From contig NZ_LT629740.1 in assembly GCF_900105165.1 (NCBI RefSeq), forward strand, positions 1,302,001-1,366,000: a stretch of DNA of 64,000 nt, written 5' to 3'. Numbering within the stretch: the first letter of the stretch is position 1; each line of letters starts with the position of its first letter. The stretch is from Mucilaginibacter mallensis. GTDB taxonomy: Bacteria; Bacteroidota; Bacteroidia; Sphingobacteriales; Sphingobacteriaceae. The notes under the pieces were generated by a model. That model ran no database searches. It had not been told where the DNA came from and worked only from the letters and a program-made list of their open reading frames with translations. Both the position numbers and the translations under genes were made by a program. Positions 35,333-44,147 of the stretch are shown one piece after another.

Positions 35333-36520
35333 TTAAGAATAATAATCAACAGCCTCTGAAATGATTTCGCAGGCTTTTTTGATTTCGTCGAGGGTGATGA
35401 TAAGGGGAGGGGCCAGGCGCATGGCATTGCTGCAATGCAAAAACCAATCGGTAATTACACCGTTTTCAATACAACGATCGATGATCTTTTTATTAAGATC
35501 GAAGCTTTCCAGTTCAAGGGCGAGCATTAATCCTTTGCCGCGGATCTCTTTTATAGTCGGATGAATCAATGATGCTCTTATTAGTGCTTCCTTGGCGGCA
35601 ACTTGTTCGCATAATTTTTCATCCAGCAAAACCTCCAGCGCAGCCAAACCTGCCGCGCAGCATACCGGGTGACCGCCAAAGGTGGTGATATGCCCCAGTA
35701 TAGGGTTCTCCTTTAATGCCGACATGATAGCGTTTGATGAGATGAAAGCGCCTATCGGCATGCCGCCACCTAGAGCCTTTGCCAGCAGCAATATATCGGG
35801 TACAATACCAAAATGCTCAAACGCGAAAAGTTTGCCTGTGCGGCCGAATGCGGCTTGTATCTCATCCAGTATCAGTAGCGTGCCTGTTTCATTGCATCGT
35901 TTGCGTAGGGCTTGCATGTAGGCTATATCAGGCACACGGATACCTGCCTCGCCCTGCACGGTTTCTATAATAACACAGGCGGTTTGCTCATCAATCAAAC
36001 TTAGATCATCGGTATTATTAAAATTGATGAACCTAACTCCCGGTAGCAATGGTCGATAAGCCTGTTTAAATTCCTCGTTACCCATAACGCTTAATGCGCC
36101 ATGCGTACTGCCATGATAAGAATTGTGGCAGGCAATGATATTTGCCCGGCCGGTAAAGCGCTTGGCCAGTTTTAAAGCGCCCTCAACAGCTTCAGCGCCG
36201 GAGTTGGTAAAATATACAGATTGAAGATTATCGGGAAGTATGGAAACCAGCTTTTCTGCAAAACGTACCTGCGGCGATTGTACATACTCGCCGTAAACCA
36301 TCAGGTGCATGTATTTATCTACCTGCTCTTTTATTGCATTGATAACATATGGATTGCTATGCCCAAGGTTGCTTACACCAATGCCGGATATTAGGTCGAT
36401 GTAGGGTTTACCCTCGTTATCGTACATATAAATGCCTTCGGCCCGTTCAAATTCAAGCAAAAGCGGGAAGTTGGTGGTTTGAGCGTTGTTGGCAAGGAAA
36501 AGCTGGCGCAGGGTTAGCAT
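35333..36520 (-). CDS. Class III aminotransferase (acetylornithine/ornithine/GABA family)
   Basis: 395 residues. PLP enzyme: GAEAVEGALKLAKRFTG is the phosphate-binding segment, TLLILDEIQAAFGRTGKLFA includes the aspartate that pairs with the pyridine nitrogen, and DILLLAKALGGGMPIGAF carries the Schiff-base lysine. Subfamily features are closest to ornithine/acetylornithine aminotransferases, but no arginine genes are nearby, so the substrate stays open. It is monocistronic; the gap to 36655 holds only short TCTTAGTC-like direct repeats. Confidence 0.88.
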   Translation of the reverse strand: MLTLRQLFLANNAQTTNFPLLLEFERAEGIYMYDNEGKPYIDLISGIGVSNLGHSNPYVINAIKEQVDKYMHLMVYGEYVQSPQVRFAEKLVSILPDNLQSVYFTNSGAEAVEGALKLAKRFTGRANIIACHNSYHGSTHGALSVMGNEEFKQAYRPLLPGVRFINFNNTDDLSLIDEQTACVIIETVQGEAGIRVPDIAYMQALRKRCNETGTLLILDEIQAAFGRTGKLFAFEHFGIVPDILLLAKALGGGMPIGAFISSNAIMSALKENPILGHITTFGGHPVCCAAGLAALEVLLDEKLCEQVAAKEALIRASLIHPTIKEIRGKGLMLALELESFDLNKKIIDRCIENGVITDWFLHCSNAMRLAPPLIITLDEIKKACEIISEAVDYYS

Positions 36521-36654
36521 GGCGCAAATTTAAGTCTTTAGTCGCAAGTTCTTAGTCCTAAGTCGATTTATTCTTAATTGATAGTGATTTCAGACTAATT
36601 ATTGACTTTCCGTTTACGCTCGAAAAATGAGTCGTTTTTAGTTGAAATATCGAC

Positions 36655-36972
36655 TTATTTAGCAACGCCAATATATTTAATATCCTTATTTAGGTTTCCC
36701 TGTGATACAAGTAGTCTAACCTTCCCGTTAGTTTTTAAACTATCAGCATTAGCCACATGGAAGCTATTATTCAAAACCCGGCCCTGATAGTTATATTCAA
36801 CATCAACCTTTACATACCCATTTGTATCTATCAGCTTATGCACAGTTGCAATTACTATAACATTTTTTGAGGAGGTAGATGATTTATTACCGGTTATAAA
36901 GAAAGACCACAAAATCATCGTAGCTCCAATTATCATGCAGCCGACAAGAATAGATTTTTTATCCTTTTCCAT
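36655..36972 (-). CDS. Small hypothetical membrane-anchored protein
   Basis: 105 residues. One membrane helix near residues 8-26 (ILVGCMIIGATMILWSFFIT) precedes a beta-rich extracytoplasmic part (VIVIATVHKLIDTNGYVKVD). No family recognised. It begins three bases after the stop of the CpxP/Spy-like gene, so it probably ends the sigma-factor operon 39016-36655. A related-looking layout (helix plus small beta domain) is seen in the gene at 39154. Confidence 0.65.
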   Translation of the reverse strand: MEKDKKSILVGCMIIGATMILWSFFITGNKSSTSSKNVIVIATVHKLIDTNGYVKVDVEYNYQGRVLNNSFHVANADSLKTNGKVRLLVSQGNLNKDIKYIGVAK

Positions 36973-36975
36973 TCA

Positions 36976-37491
36976 TTAATTAGAAGGGGTGCCGTTGCGT
37001 TCGGATAATGAGCGTACCAGTTCATCGTTAAATTCGCGCTCGCTTTTGTACAGCTCGCTAACTTTTTCGGGGGGGAGTATTTTCAGGAACGCGTCCTTAA
37101 AACGCATTTTGATGCTTACAATCTCCGAATCGTAGTACAGGTCCTTATTGATCTGATCCGTACCGTTGGCCTGTGCATTGGTATTATTTAGTCGTTTCAG
37201 CTTTATCATGTTGAAAAGCTCCTGCTGGTACTCACGGTACAGTGGAAAAAACTTCTTTGCCTGATCGGGAGTAAGATTAAGCTGCTGTTTTAAAAACTTA
37301 ACCTTTATATTTTCTATCCTGTGTTGTGGATTTTCCTGATTGTTTTGTTGTTGTACTACTACCACCCGCTCGTGATAAGCCGGCCTGCGCTCAAAGCGGG
37401 GCGGCACAACAACGCGCATTTGTGCGTACGTAACACTACTAACACATAAAATTAATGCTAAAGCAAAAGTATATTTAAGCAAATTAGTCAT
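36976..37491 (-). CDS. Spy/CpxP-like periplasmic helical protein
   Basis: 171 residues with a signal peptide ending at VTYAQ (residue 24). The mature part has two helices with KFLKQQLNLTPDQAKKFFPL, YREYQQELFN and a C-terminal ILPPEKVSELYKSEREFNDE. The LTPDQAKKFFPLY pattern is characteristic of Spy/CpxP/CnrX-type proteins that sense envelope stress. Its ATG overlaps the stop of the repeat protein by one base. It is third in the sigma-factor operon, probably as its periplasmic output or sensor. Confidence 0.75.
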   Translation of the reverse strand: MTNLLKYTFALALILCVSSVTYAQMRVVVPPRFERRPAYHERVVVVQQQNNQENPQHRIENIKVKFLKQQLNLTPDQAKKFFPLYREYQQELFNMIKLKRLNNTNAQANGTDQINKDLYYDSEIVSIKMRFKDAFLKILPPEKVSELYKSEREFNDELVRSLSERNGTPSN

Positions 37492-38411
37492 TACTGGGTA
37501 GCTTCCTTTAAGTCTTGTAAAGCATTGTTTAAACCGTTGTCATTAACAGGGGCACCCTCATCAATAACGGCATGCTGTGTATCATTGGCATCTACATCCT
37601 GTTGTAAATAGCTTTGGATATCACTAACCGGTAAGGTTGAGATCTGTTGATGTAAAAAAGAGCTGTTATGCTCGGCAATGGGGTCGGTTACCTGCTTAAC
37701 AAAAATACCTGTACCAATAACAAGCGCAAAACATGCAGCGGCAGCGTATTTAAACGAGCCCGATGTCAGCATTTTTCTAACAATGCCTTTACGCCTAACT
37801 ATGTCCTGGTTAACGGTATTATTAAGGATTCTTTTATTCAGTTGGTTAAAGTAATCCGTCGGTACAGTGAATGCTTCCTCTGTTTCGCCCAGCGTTTGTT
37901 CAACCAGTATGCATGCAGTAATTTGATCTTGCAGATCGTTAAAATAGTTCTCGGGCACGGCAAAACCGTGCTCATCGGCATTCACCAATTCATCAACAGC
38001 AATCTTGCTTTGAATGTTGGCACTTAATTCATCAAAATAATTTTCGGGCACAGTAAAGGCAGGCTCATCTGTACTGGTCTGCTCATCAATAGCTATCCTG
38101 CTTTGAATGTTGGCACTTAACTCATCAAAATAATTTTCGGGCACAGCAAAGCCAGGCTTATCTGCCCCGGTCAGTTCATCAATAGCTATCCTGCTTTGGA
38201 TATTAGCACTTAATTCATCAAAATAATTCTTGGGTACGGTAAACCCCTCAGGGGCACCAGTTTTTAATTCATCTAAATGAATATACGATGTAATCCTTTG
38301 CTCCAATCCATCAAAATAGCCGGCAGGCACTGTAAACGGGTTATTTGGGTTAACCTGTTTAAGTGACATGCTGTCATCCAGCCATTCTTTATCTTCCATA
38401 TCGCTTTTCAT
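37491..38411 (-). CDS. Membrane protein with six 31-residue F-x-VP-x-x-YF repeats, probable ECF partner
   Basis: 306 residues; ATG at 38399 (M5) is an alternative start. Residues 26-211 are six tandem repeats of exactly 31 residues, each starting F[TA]VPxxYFxxL (Phe at 26, 57, 88, 119, 150 and 181) and carrying an acidic end. A membrane helix follows at about 221-238 and then an 68-residue acidic tail. Single VPxxYF motifs are common in Bacteroidota proteins encoded next to ECF sigma factors. The sigma gene lies 50 bases upstream, so the repeat region is probably the cytoplasmic, sigma-binding part. Function as an anti-sigma factor is inferred. Confidence 0.75.
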   Translation of the reverse strand: MKSDMEDKEWLDDSMSLKQVNPNNPFTVPAGYFDGLEQRITSYIHLDELKTGAPEGFTVPKNYFDELSANIQSRIAIDELTGADKPGFAVPENYFDELSANIQSRIAIDEQTSTDEPAFTVPENYFDELSANIQSKIAVDELVNADEHGFAVPENYFNDLQDQITACILVEQTLGETEEAFTVPTDYFNQLNKRILNNTVNQDIVRRKGIVRKMLTSGSFKYAAAACFALVIGTGIFVKQVTDPIAEHNSSFLHQQISTLPVSDIQSYLQQDVDANDTQHAVIDEGAPVNDNGLNNALQDLKEATQ

Positions 38412-38461
38412 ATCCTTATATAGATGAAATTTTGATGAAAAGGTTTAATCGTTTTTTAAAA

Positions 38462-39016
38462 TTAATCTTTTGATAATAAAAAGGTCTCAATTTTTTTCAC
38501 AGCAAGGTGAAAAGATGCCTTTAAAGCGCCTACGCTTGTGCCCAATACCTCTGATATTTCTTCGTATTTCATATCATCGTAATACTTCATGTTAAATACC
38601 AGCTTTTGTTTTTCAGGCAGGGTAAGCAGGGCTTCCTGTAACTTTCTTTGCGCCTTATCGCCGTCAAAGTAGCTTGAGTCGGCCAGCGTATCGGCCAGCG
38701 AATAGTCTACCTCGTCAAGCGAGATATTATTTTTTGCTTTTTTCTTATTTAAAAAGGTGATGCACTCGTTGGTGGCTATGCGGTACATCCAGGTGTATAG
38801 CTGTGCATCGTTACGGAAGCCTAGTAGATTCTTCCACACTTTTATAAACACATCCTGTGCAATATCATCGGCGTCATCATGGTCAATAACCATGCGGCGG
38901 ATATGCCAGTAAATTTTTTGCTGGTATTTCTTTAGCAGCAGGTTAAAAGCCTCGTTCCGGGTTTTTTCATCCTGGAACTTGCTTAGTATCTCTGCATCAT
39001 CAACCTGTACCGACAT
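38462..39016 (-). CDS. RNA polymerase ECF sigma factor
   Basis: 184 residues. Region 2: IDHDDADDIAQDVFIKVWKN, LYTWMYRIATNECITFLNKK. Region 4: TLPEKQKLVFNMKYYDDMKY, then EEISEVLGTSVGALKASFHL. It heads an operon with the six-repeat membrane protein, the Spy-like protein and the small membrane protein. Members with such partners often control envelope functions. The signal is unknown. Confidence 0.93.
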   Translation of the reverse strand: MSVQVDDAEILSKFQDEKTRNEAFNLLLKKYQQKIYWHIRRMVIDHDDADDIAQDVFIKVWKNLLGFRNDAQLYTWMYRIATNECITFLNKKKAKNNISLDEVDYSLADTLADSSYFDGDKAQRKLQEALLTLPEKQKLVFNMKYYDDMKYEEISEVLGTSVGALKASFHLAVKKIETFLLSKD

Positions 39017-39153
39017 ATATAAATATTAGTGAATTCTTGTATTAAATAAGGTATTAAGTGTTTTTGTTTGATATGATCAACTTAATATAAATGCAACCGG
39101 ACTAAAATAAGTATTATTTATTGGTAACAAATATTTTAGTTTGTGCAAAAAAA

Positions 39154-39513
39154 TTAATTCTCCCCTTCCAATATAACACGACCATCAGGTTTAATTAATT
39201 TAATGATCATTGAACCCCTTTTCTTAATCATAGAATCACCTTTTTGTATCCTGTTATGATCAAAATCCCAATTATTGTCACCTAAATACATTTGGTGCTT
39301 TCTAATTATGATTGTTGCTTTTCCCTTTTCATCGTATGTTACACTGTCAACCGGGCCATTAAATTGATAACCGTGATCTATTAAATTAGCTTTATGGGTA
39401 AGATAAACCATAGTAAATATAAAAATTACAACTATTGGTATAATTACTCTTAAAATCCATCTATCAGCCAAAGCCTTAGGGGATATTTCATTAAAAGGTG
39501 AATTGATGGACAT
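39154..39513 (-). CDS. Hypothetical single-pass membrane protein
   Basis: 119 residues. A basic stretch and membrane helix at about 21-41 (RVIIPIVVIFIFTMVYLTHK) are followed by a beta-rich domain (VDSVTYDEKGKATIIIRKHQ, GSMIIKLIKPDGRVIL). No family recognised. It follows Bcp by 11 bases and may be the last gene of the FAH-M23-Bcp unit. Confidence 0.65.
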   Translation of the reverse strand: MSINSPFNEISPKALADRWILRVIIPIVVIFIFTMVYLTHKANLIDHGYQFNGPVDSVTYDEKGKATIIIRKHQMYLGDNNWDFDHNRIQKGDSMIKKRGSMIIKLIKPDGRVILEGEN

Positions 39514-39524
39514 AAATACTTAGT

Positions 39525-39983
39525 TTACACCAAATCCAACACCTGCTGTGATGAATTCTGTGTATCCACCTTATTAATCACATGGCTGATCACACCCTCT
39601 CCATTAATAATAAAGGTGGTGCGTACGGTACCCATATATTTTTTGCCATACATGTTCTTCTCTGCCCAAACGCCGTAGGCTTCAACTATGCTTTTGTCCT
39701 CATCGGCAATAAGCGGGAAAGGCAGGCTGTATTTGGTCTCGAATTTTTTGTGCGATTTTTCATCATCGGTGCTCACGCCAATAACCTGAAAACCTTTGCT
39801 TAGCAACGATTGATAGTTATCGCGGAAACTGCAGGCCTCAGCGGTACAGCCAGGGGTATCATCTTTTGGATAAAAATACAGAATTACTGTTTTACCTTTA
39901 AAATCAGCTAAGGAAACGGTATTCCCATTTTGATCCTTTGCGGTAAATTTCGGGGCTTTATCGCCATCTTTAAGTGTTGCCAT
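39525..39983 (-). CDS. bcp: Thioredoxin-dependent thiol peroxidase (Bcp/PrxQ)
   Basis: 152 residues. Peroxiredoxin that reduces hydroperoxides with electrons from thioredoxin. The active site reads YPKDDTPGCTAEACSFRDNY, with the peroxidatic Cys and the resolving Cys five residues later, as in PrxQ. KAPKFTAKDQNGNTVSLADF and the conserved STDDEKSHKKF loop agree. It begins two bases after the stop of the M23 gene and is co-transcribed. Confidence 0.95.
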   Translation of the reverse strand: MATLKDGDKAPKFTAKDQNGNTVSLADFKGKTVILYFYPKDDTPGCTAEACSFRDNYQSLLSKGFQVIGVSTDDEKSHKKFETKYSLPFPLIADEDKSIVEAYGVWAEKNMYGKKYMGTVRTTFIINGEGVISHVINKVDTQNSSQQVLDLV

Positions 39984-39985
39984 AA

Positions 39986-41701
39986 TTATCTGTAAAAATC
40001 TGCTTTATAGGTTGAACTGTTGTCTTTCTGATCGGTAACGGTTAATTCAAAGGTATGTTTGCCATGCGAAAGATTATCATCAAAGGTATAACTAAGTACT
40101 TTACTTTTAAAATCCCAAGCCATTAAAACCCACTGCCCGTCGATATAGCCCAAATAGGTTTTTATGCCCGACAGGTTATCGCTCATCCGCATAAAAATAG
40201 CCTTTTTACCAGCCATATTAGCGCCGTTCAAAATATTTATCGGGCTGATGTGCGGCGGTACGGTATCCAGCTTAATATAAAACTCGCCGAATGATTTTGG
40301 CTGGCATTTAATGTAGCCATCTTCATAAACACCACCCTCGCATACGCCATTGTTTACAATAACCGCTTTGTTGGCATAGCGGCCGATGGTGCTGTCGGGT
40401 TTTATCCACAGGTCGTAGCTGTCGTTTATAGAAGTATAGCGATCGCCGAACTTGTAGGTTGCTGAAAATGCGCCTGGTTTTCTGGGCAACATTGTAAAAA
40501 TAAGATCAACATTATCATATAAATTTCCTGCCGGGATGTTGATCTTAATCTTATCGGTATTGTATTGATTAGCCTGATCGTAATGGAAAAGCGTGCCTGT
40601 TGGTTTATAAGCAACAACAGGGGCGACTTTGCCGGTTGATTTTACTTTAAAACTTAATGTTGATGCATTACCTGCTATATCCTTCACCACATATTCAATA
40701 TCATGTAATGAATCATCGGTAAAACTAACTACACCACGGTTGATGGATTGCGGATACAGGGTGATCTTACTGCCAGGCAGGATAAAGCACTTTTGTATAA
40801 AGCGACCCGAATTTAAAAACTCAGGGAAATCGATATAAGCGTTTATGGCATGTGTCTGGTCGAATGCGAACCGCTCTGCAGCAAAGGTGAAAACGGTTTT
40901 GCCATCAACCTTAAGTTCGATAGAGTAAACACCATTATGATTTACTGAGGTGTTATTCTCATCATAAGCGCTTATGCCAAAGCCAACATCGCCATTTATG
41001 GTGATCAGATGCGGTTTTAGCAGGCGGTAATGTCCGTTTGCACCTACTACGGGCAAAAGCTCGCGATTTGTTTTTTCGTTGAATGGAGCGCCGGTAAAAC
41101 GATAAATGCAGGCAGTACCTAAGATAGGTGGTTTATTATCCGGTATGGTTAAGCCAAATAATGAGGGATTGATAGTTTGCTCGGTTTGCGTATCCCTGAT
41201 CTCGAAGTGCAGGTGCGGCCCTGCAACACCGCCTGTATGCCCGGATAAGGCAACAACCTGACCTTTTGTTACCGGCATTTGCAGCGGCAGCAGGTTAAAA
41301 TCTACAATATCGCATTTGCTTTGTACCTGGTAGTCATGTACTAGTTTTGCAATCTCCGGACTAAAGCTTTGCAAATGGCCATATACCGTTGTATAGCCAT
41401 TAGGATGTGTAATATATACGGCATTACCAAAGCCGCCAAACTGTACCCGCAGGCGCGATACAAAGCCATCGGCAGCCGCGTGCACGGGGTAGCCATCGCG
41501 CTGGTTGGTCCTGAAATCGAGGCCAGAGTGGAAGTGATTTGGCCTCAGCTCGGCAAATGAGCCGGCTGTTGCAGGCGGCAGATCAAGCGGGTAGCGGAAG
41601 TAGTCGGTTGGGTATTGTTTGGTTTGTACAATATCCTGCGCATAAGCAGCACATAAAAAGCCCACAAACAGTAGGATGGAAGCAAGAAGTTTTTTTACCA
41701 T
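39986..41701 (-). CDS. M23 family metallopeptidase (LytM-type), secreted
   Basis: 571 residues with a signal peptide (LLASILLFVGFLCAAYAQ). The N-terminal catalytic domain carries the zinc ligands: NHFHSGLDFRTN (His, Asp) and GHTGGVAGPHLHFEIRDTQT (HxH), a complete LytM/lysostaphin-type site that cleaves peptidoglycan cross-links. The last 370 residues are beta domains, with VDGKTVFTFAAERFAFDQTH and a C-terminal SHGKHTFELTVTDQKDNSST, likely for cell-wall or partner binding. It is encoded between the FAH and bcp genes with two-base spacings. Confidence 0.92.
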   Translation of the reverse strand: MVKKLLASILLFVGFLCAAYAQDIVQTKQYPTDYFRYPLDLPPATAGSFAELRPNHFHSGLDFRTNQRDGYPVHAAADGFVSRLRVQFGGFGNAVYITHPNGYTTVYGHLQSFSPEIAKLVHDYQVQSKCDIVDFNLLPLQMPVTKGQVVALSGHTGGVAGPHLHFEIRDTQTEQTINPSLFGLTIPDNKPPILGTACIYRFTGAPFNEKTNRELLPVVGANGHYRLLKPHLITINGDVGFGISAYDENNTSVNHNGVYSIELKVDGKTVFTFAAERFAFDQTHAINAYIDFPEFLNSGRFIQKCFILPGSKITLYPQSINRGVVSFTDDSLHDIEYVVKDIAGNASTLSFKVKSTGKVAPVVAYKPTGTLFHYDQANQYNTDKIKINIPAGNLYDNVDLIFTMLPRKPGAFSATYKFGDRYTSINDSYDLWIKPDSTIGRYANKAVIVNNGVCEGGVYEDGYIKCQPKSFGEFYIKLDTVPPHISPINILNGANMAGKKAIFMRMSDNLSGIKTYLGYIDGQWVLMAWDFKSKVLSYTFDDNLSHGKHTFELTVTDQKDNSSTYKADFYR

Positions 41702-41703
41702 GC

Positions 41704-42315
41704 CTATTTAACGTAAAAATCAAGCATTTTCTGATCCTGCAAATAGCCTTCGAGCCTGTCGCCGACATTTACCCTGCCAACGCCTGCCGGGGTGCCGGTA
41801 AATATCAGATCGCCTTTTTTTAGGGTGATGTATTTTGATACAAAGGCGATGAGGCTTTCAAAAGAGAATAGCAGATCCTTGGTATTGCCGTTCTGACGGG
41901 TTTCTCCGTTGATATCCAGCCTTAAATTCAGATCATAAAGATCGGTAAACTGCGTTTTCGGCATAAAGTTGCTGATAGGGGCAGAGCCGTCAAATGCTTT
42001 GGCTAATTCCCATGGAAGGCCTTTTTCTTTATGGCGGTTTTGGATATCACGAGCGGTGAAATCAATACCAAGACCTATTTCATCGTAATAGTTGGAGGCG
42101 AATTTCTCGCTGATATGTTTACCTTCCTTACTGATCTTGAGCACAAGCTCTATTTCGTGGTGTATATCTGTCGAAAAATCAGGATGGTAGAATGGTTTGT
42201 TATCTTTTAGTAATGCTGAATCTGGTTTCATGAAGATAACCGGGGCGGTAGGCACCGGGTTATTTAATTCCTTAGCATGTTCAGCATAGTTGCGGCCAAT
42301 TGCAATTATTTTCAT
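41704..42315 (-). CDS. Fumarylacetoacetate hydrolase family protein
   Basis: 203 residues. The short FAH fold of the YcgM/FAHD1 kind: MKIIAIGRNYAEHAKELNNP, DIHHEIELVLKISKEGKHIS with the metal-binding Glu residues, LGIDFTARDIQ and LKKGDLIFTGTPAGVGRVNV. Members hydrolyse acylpyruvates or decarboxylate oxaloacetate. Exact substrate unknown. It leads the operon with the M23 peptidase and Bcp. Confidence 0.9.
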   Translation of the reverse strand: MKIIAIGRNYAEHAKELNNPVPTAPVIFMKPDSALLKDNKPFYHPDFSTDIHHEIELVLKISKEGKHISEKFASNYYDEIGLGIDFTARDIQNRHKEKGLPWELAKAFDGSAPISNFMPKTQFTDLYDLNLRLDINGETRQNGNTKDLLFSFESLIAFVSKYITLKKGDLIFTGTPAGVGRVNVGDRLEGYLQDQKMLDFYVK

Positions 42316-42400
42316 GGCGGTAAAATTAGGAAAATTAGTTGATTGGGTTGATTGGGAGAGTGGTTGATTGAGTTATTTTACTCATGTATATATTATTTTT

Positions 42401-42475
42401 CGCGCTCCGTTTGACTCACCCTGTCTGCGCTGCGCTGGACATCCCTCTCTACGCTAAAGCGTAAAGAGGGAGTTA
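42401..42475. repeat. Inverted half of the CCCTCTTT..GGGTGAGTC repeat
   Basis: GCGCTCCGTTTGACTCACCC, then ACATCCCTCTCTACGC and GTAAAGAGGGAGTT mirror the unit at 42488-42561, so the gap 42316-42758 carries a large inverted repeat. Confidence 0.75.
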
Positions 42476-42487
42476 TAAAAATCTTCT

Positions 42488-42654
42488 TTACCCTCTTTGC
42501 GGCTTGCCGCAGAGAGGGTGGTCGAGCGAAGTAACGACCGGGTGAGTCGGCGGAGCGCGTCGAAGTTCCGCGTTAGTGATAGGAGCGGATACCGGCCCGC
42601 GCGTAAAGCCTGCAGGCGTATGAGCGGATAGCACGGGCCGGAGGCAACGCGCTC
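42488..42654. repeat. Composite repeat: CCCTCTTT..GGGTGAGTC unit plus GGATACCGGCC-type unit, copy 2
   Basis: ACCCTCTTTGCGGCTTGCCG, GAGAGGGTGGTCGAGCGAAG and GGTGAGTCGGCGGAGCGCGT are followed by CGGATACCGGCCCGCGCG and GTATGAGCGGATAGCACGGG. Order and orientation match 28157-28320. No gene fits in the 443-base gap. Confidence 0.8.
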
Positions 42655-42758
42655 CACCAAGCTACACCGACTACTCTGATATCCAACGGATTCGATATAA
42701 ACCAGTAACAATGTGGTTACCACTTGTTTTCGGGCTGAATTGAGAATACATTTATCGA

Positions 42759-43163
42759 ATGAGAAAACCTTTGCTTGTTCTTATGTTGCTGTCGTTCGTA
42801 ATAACGGCAAAGGCACAACAGAACAATAAACCTACCGACAGTGCAGCCAGACAATCCCAAAACACGAACCAGGAAACTGTACCTGAGCCACCGGGAGGAA
42901 TTGGTGTGTTTATGAAGTATATGATAAAGTATACTAATCACCAGTATAACAGCTCCGAAACGGGTAAGGTAACTTTAAGTTTTGTTGTTGAAAAAGATGG
43001 CAGCTTAACAGAACCCAAAATAGTACACTCACTTAATACGGAGGCTGATGGTATAGCTATCCAGGTTTTAAAAGATCATAACCAAAAGTGGAAACCGGCA
43101 ATGCAAAACGGCCAGCCTGTAAGGGCGCTATATACAATTTCGGTACCATTTGGAAAAAATTAG
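42759..43163 (+). CDS. TonB C-terminal domain protein, secreted
   Basis: 134 residues: signal peptide (MRKPLLVLMLLSFVITAKAQ), a low-complexity Gln/Asn/Pro linker, then a TonB_C-like domain (KVTLSFVVEKDGSLTEPKIV, LKDHNQKWKPAMQNGQPVRA). It lacks the N-terminal membrane anchor of true TonB, so it is unlikely to transmit energy alone. Such free TonB-C proteins are common in Bacteroidota and their role is unclear. Monocistronic between repeats. Confidence 0.82.
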   Translation: MRKPLLVLMLLSFVITAKAQQNNKPTDSAARQSQNTNQETVPEPPGGIGVFMKYMIKYTNHQYNSSETGKVTLSFVVEKDGSLTEPKIVHSLNTEADGIAIQVLKDHNQKWKPAMQNGQPVRALYTISVPFGKN

Positions 43164-43191
43164 CGATACAGTAATATAAGTTCCCAGATGT

Positions 43192-43273
43192 GGGTGTCAC
43201 CCTGAGCGCTAGTCGAAGGGTGAGCGCAGAGGCCTTTGCCCGCATACTTCGACTAGCGCTCGGTATGACACCC
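43192..43273. repeat. Palindromic repeat, TCATGCTGAG type, copy 4
   Basis: GGGTGTCACCCTGAGCGCTA is mirrored by TAGCGCTCGGTATGACACCC, with AGTCGAAGG / ACTTCGACT inner arms and the AGGCCTTT centre. Arms are less perfect than in copies 2 and 3. Confidence 0.85.
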
Positions 43274-43320
43274 TTTTAATCTTCCGAGCAGCCTTGTGGA
43301 GCCGACTGATAAACTCTTTC

Positions 43321-43391
43321 GCGCTCCGTGGACTCACCCCGACTTCGTTACACTCGTCGACCCTCTCTTGGCTGTGCGCAAAGAGGGTTGG
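43321..43391. repeat. CCCTCTTT..GGGTGAGTC repeat, inverted single unit
   Basis: GCGCTCCGTGGACTCACCCC, TCGTCGACCCTCTCTTGGCT and GCAAAGAGGGTTGGG match the half units at 28429 and 42401. No opposite partner is found in this gap. Confidence 0.7.
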
Positions 43392-43454
43392 GATATTTAT
43401 ATCAATAATATGTAATGAACTTGGAAATTGCTCCCCCTTAATGGGGCTGGGGGG

Positions 43455-43955
43455 CTACAGTACGCTGATTCTTTTGATCACCGATTCAGGGCCGGCAACT
43501 ATGCGTACAAAATAAAAACCGCGGGTTAGCTTGTTGCTGATGGAGTAGGAAACCTTTTGTTCGCCAAGGTCGACCCTTTGCTGTAAAACGGTTAAGATAT
43601 CATTACCCAAAATATCCATTATTTTAATGGTGACATTGGAATTGCGTGATAGTGAGTATTTTAAATTAAGCTGATTGTCGGTTACCGGGTTTGGGAATAT
43701 TTCCACATCTGTCAGTAATTTATCATCGGCCTTGGGGATGTTAATTTTAACATAGGAGGTAAGGCCGGGTTTTAAAGGTGGCAGTGAAAATGGCAACCCG
43801 TTTTTAAGGTATGAGTTTTTTGACTTGGCCTTTTTCATGTGCATATAAATGGTGTCTTTTCTGAAACTACCACCATAGGCAAAACCGAAGTTCATGCAAA
43901 TTGCAGCAGCAATAAGTATGTTACATGAAAATCTGTTCGTAAAAAATCGCCTCAT
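43455..43955 (-). CDS. T9SS type A sorting domain protein with almost no cargo
   Basis: 166 residues. A signal peptide region (CNILIAAAICMNFGFAYGGS) is followed by about 55 residues of linker and then a C-terminal type IX sorting domain: VEIFPNPVTDNQLNLKYSLS, NVTIKIMDILGNDI and GFYFVRIVAGPESVIKRISV. The domain directs export across the outer membrane. Normally it is at the end of a large enzyme or adhesin; here the cargo is only a short basic stretch. It may be a small surface protein or a remnant of a larger gene. Confidence 0.88.
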   Translation of the reverse strand: MRRFFTNRFSCNILIAAAICMNFGFAYGGSFRKDTIYMHMKKAKSKNSYLKNGLPFSLPPLKPGLTSYVKINIPKADDKLLTDVEIFPNPVTDNQLNLKYSLSRNSNVTIKIMDILGNDILTVLQQRVDLGEQKVSYSISNKLTRGFYFVRIVAGPESVIKRISVL

Positions 43956-44147
43956 CCTTATAAGTAAATGTTTTGCAAAAATATAAATAAAGCAATCATC
44001 AATTCAAATACTGACGATTTAATAATTTTTTTTAACAATTTTTAACATTGTCGGTTCAAGCAGCAGCTTTATTTGTTTTTTATACGTTTATTCGCCCAAA
44101 AAAGATGTTACCGGTAAATTTTAATATTTTTGTACTAAATATAAAAA

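Noticed and set aside
35333..36520. Naming the aminotransferase argD
   Set aside because: Class III aminotransferases act on several substrates and no arginine genes are adjacent, so the symbol is not supported.
37779..38336. Possible CRISPR array because of regular 93-base spacing
   Set aside because: The repeats are in frame, coding, and have no unique spacers; they are the tandem protein repeats of the gene at 37491.
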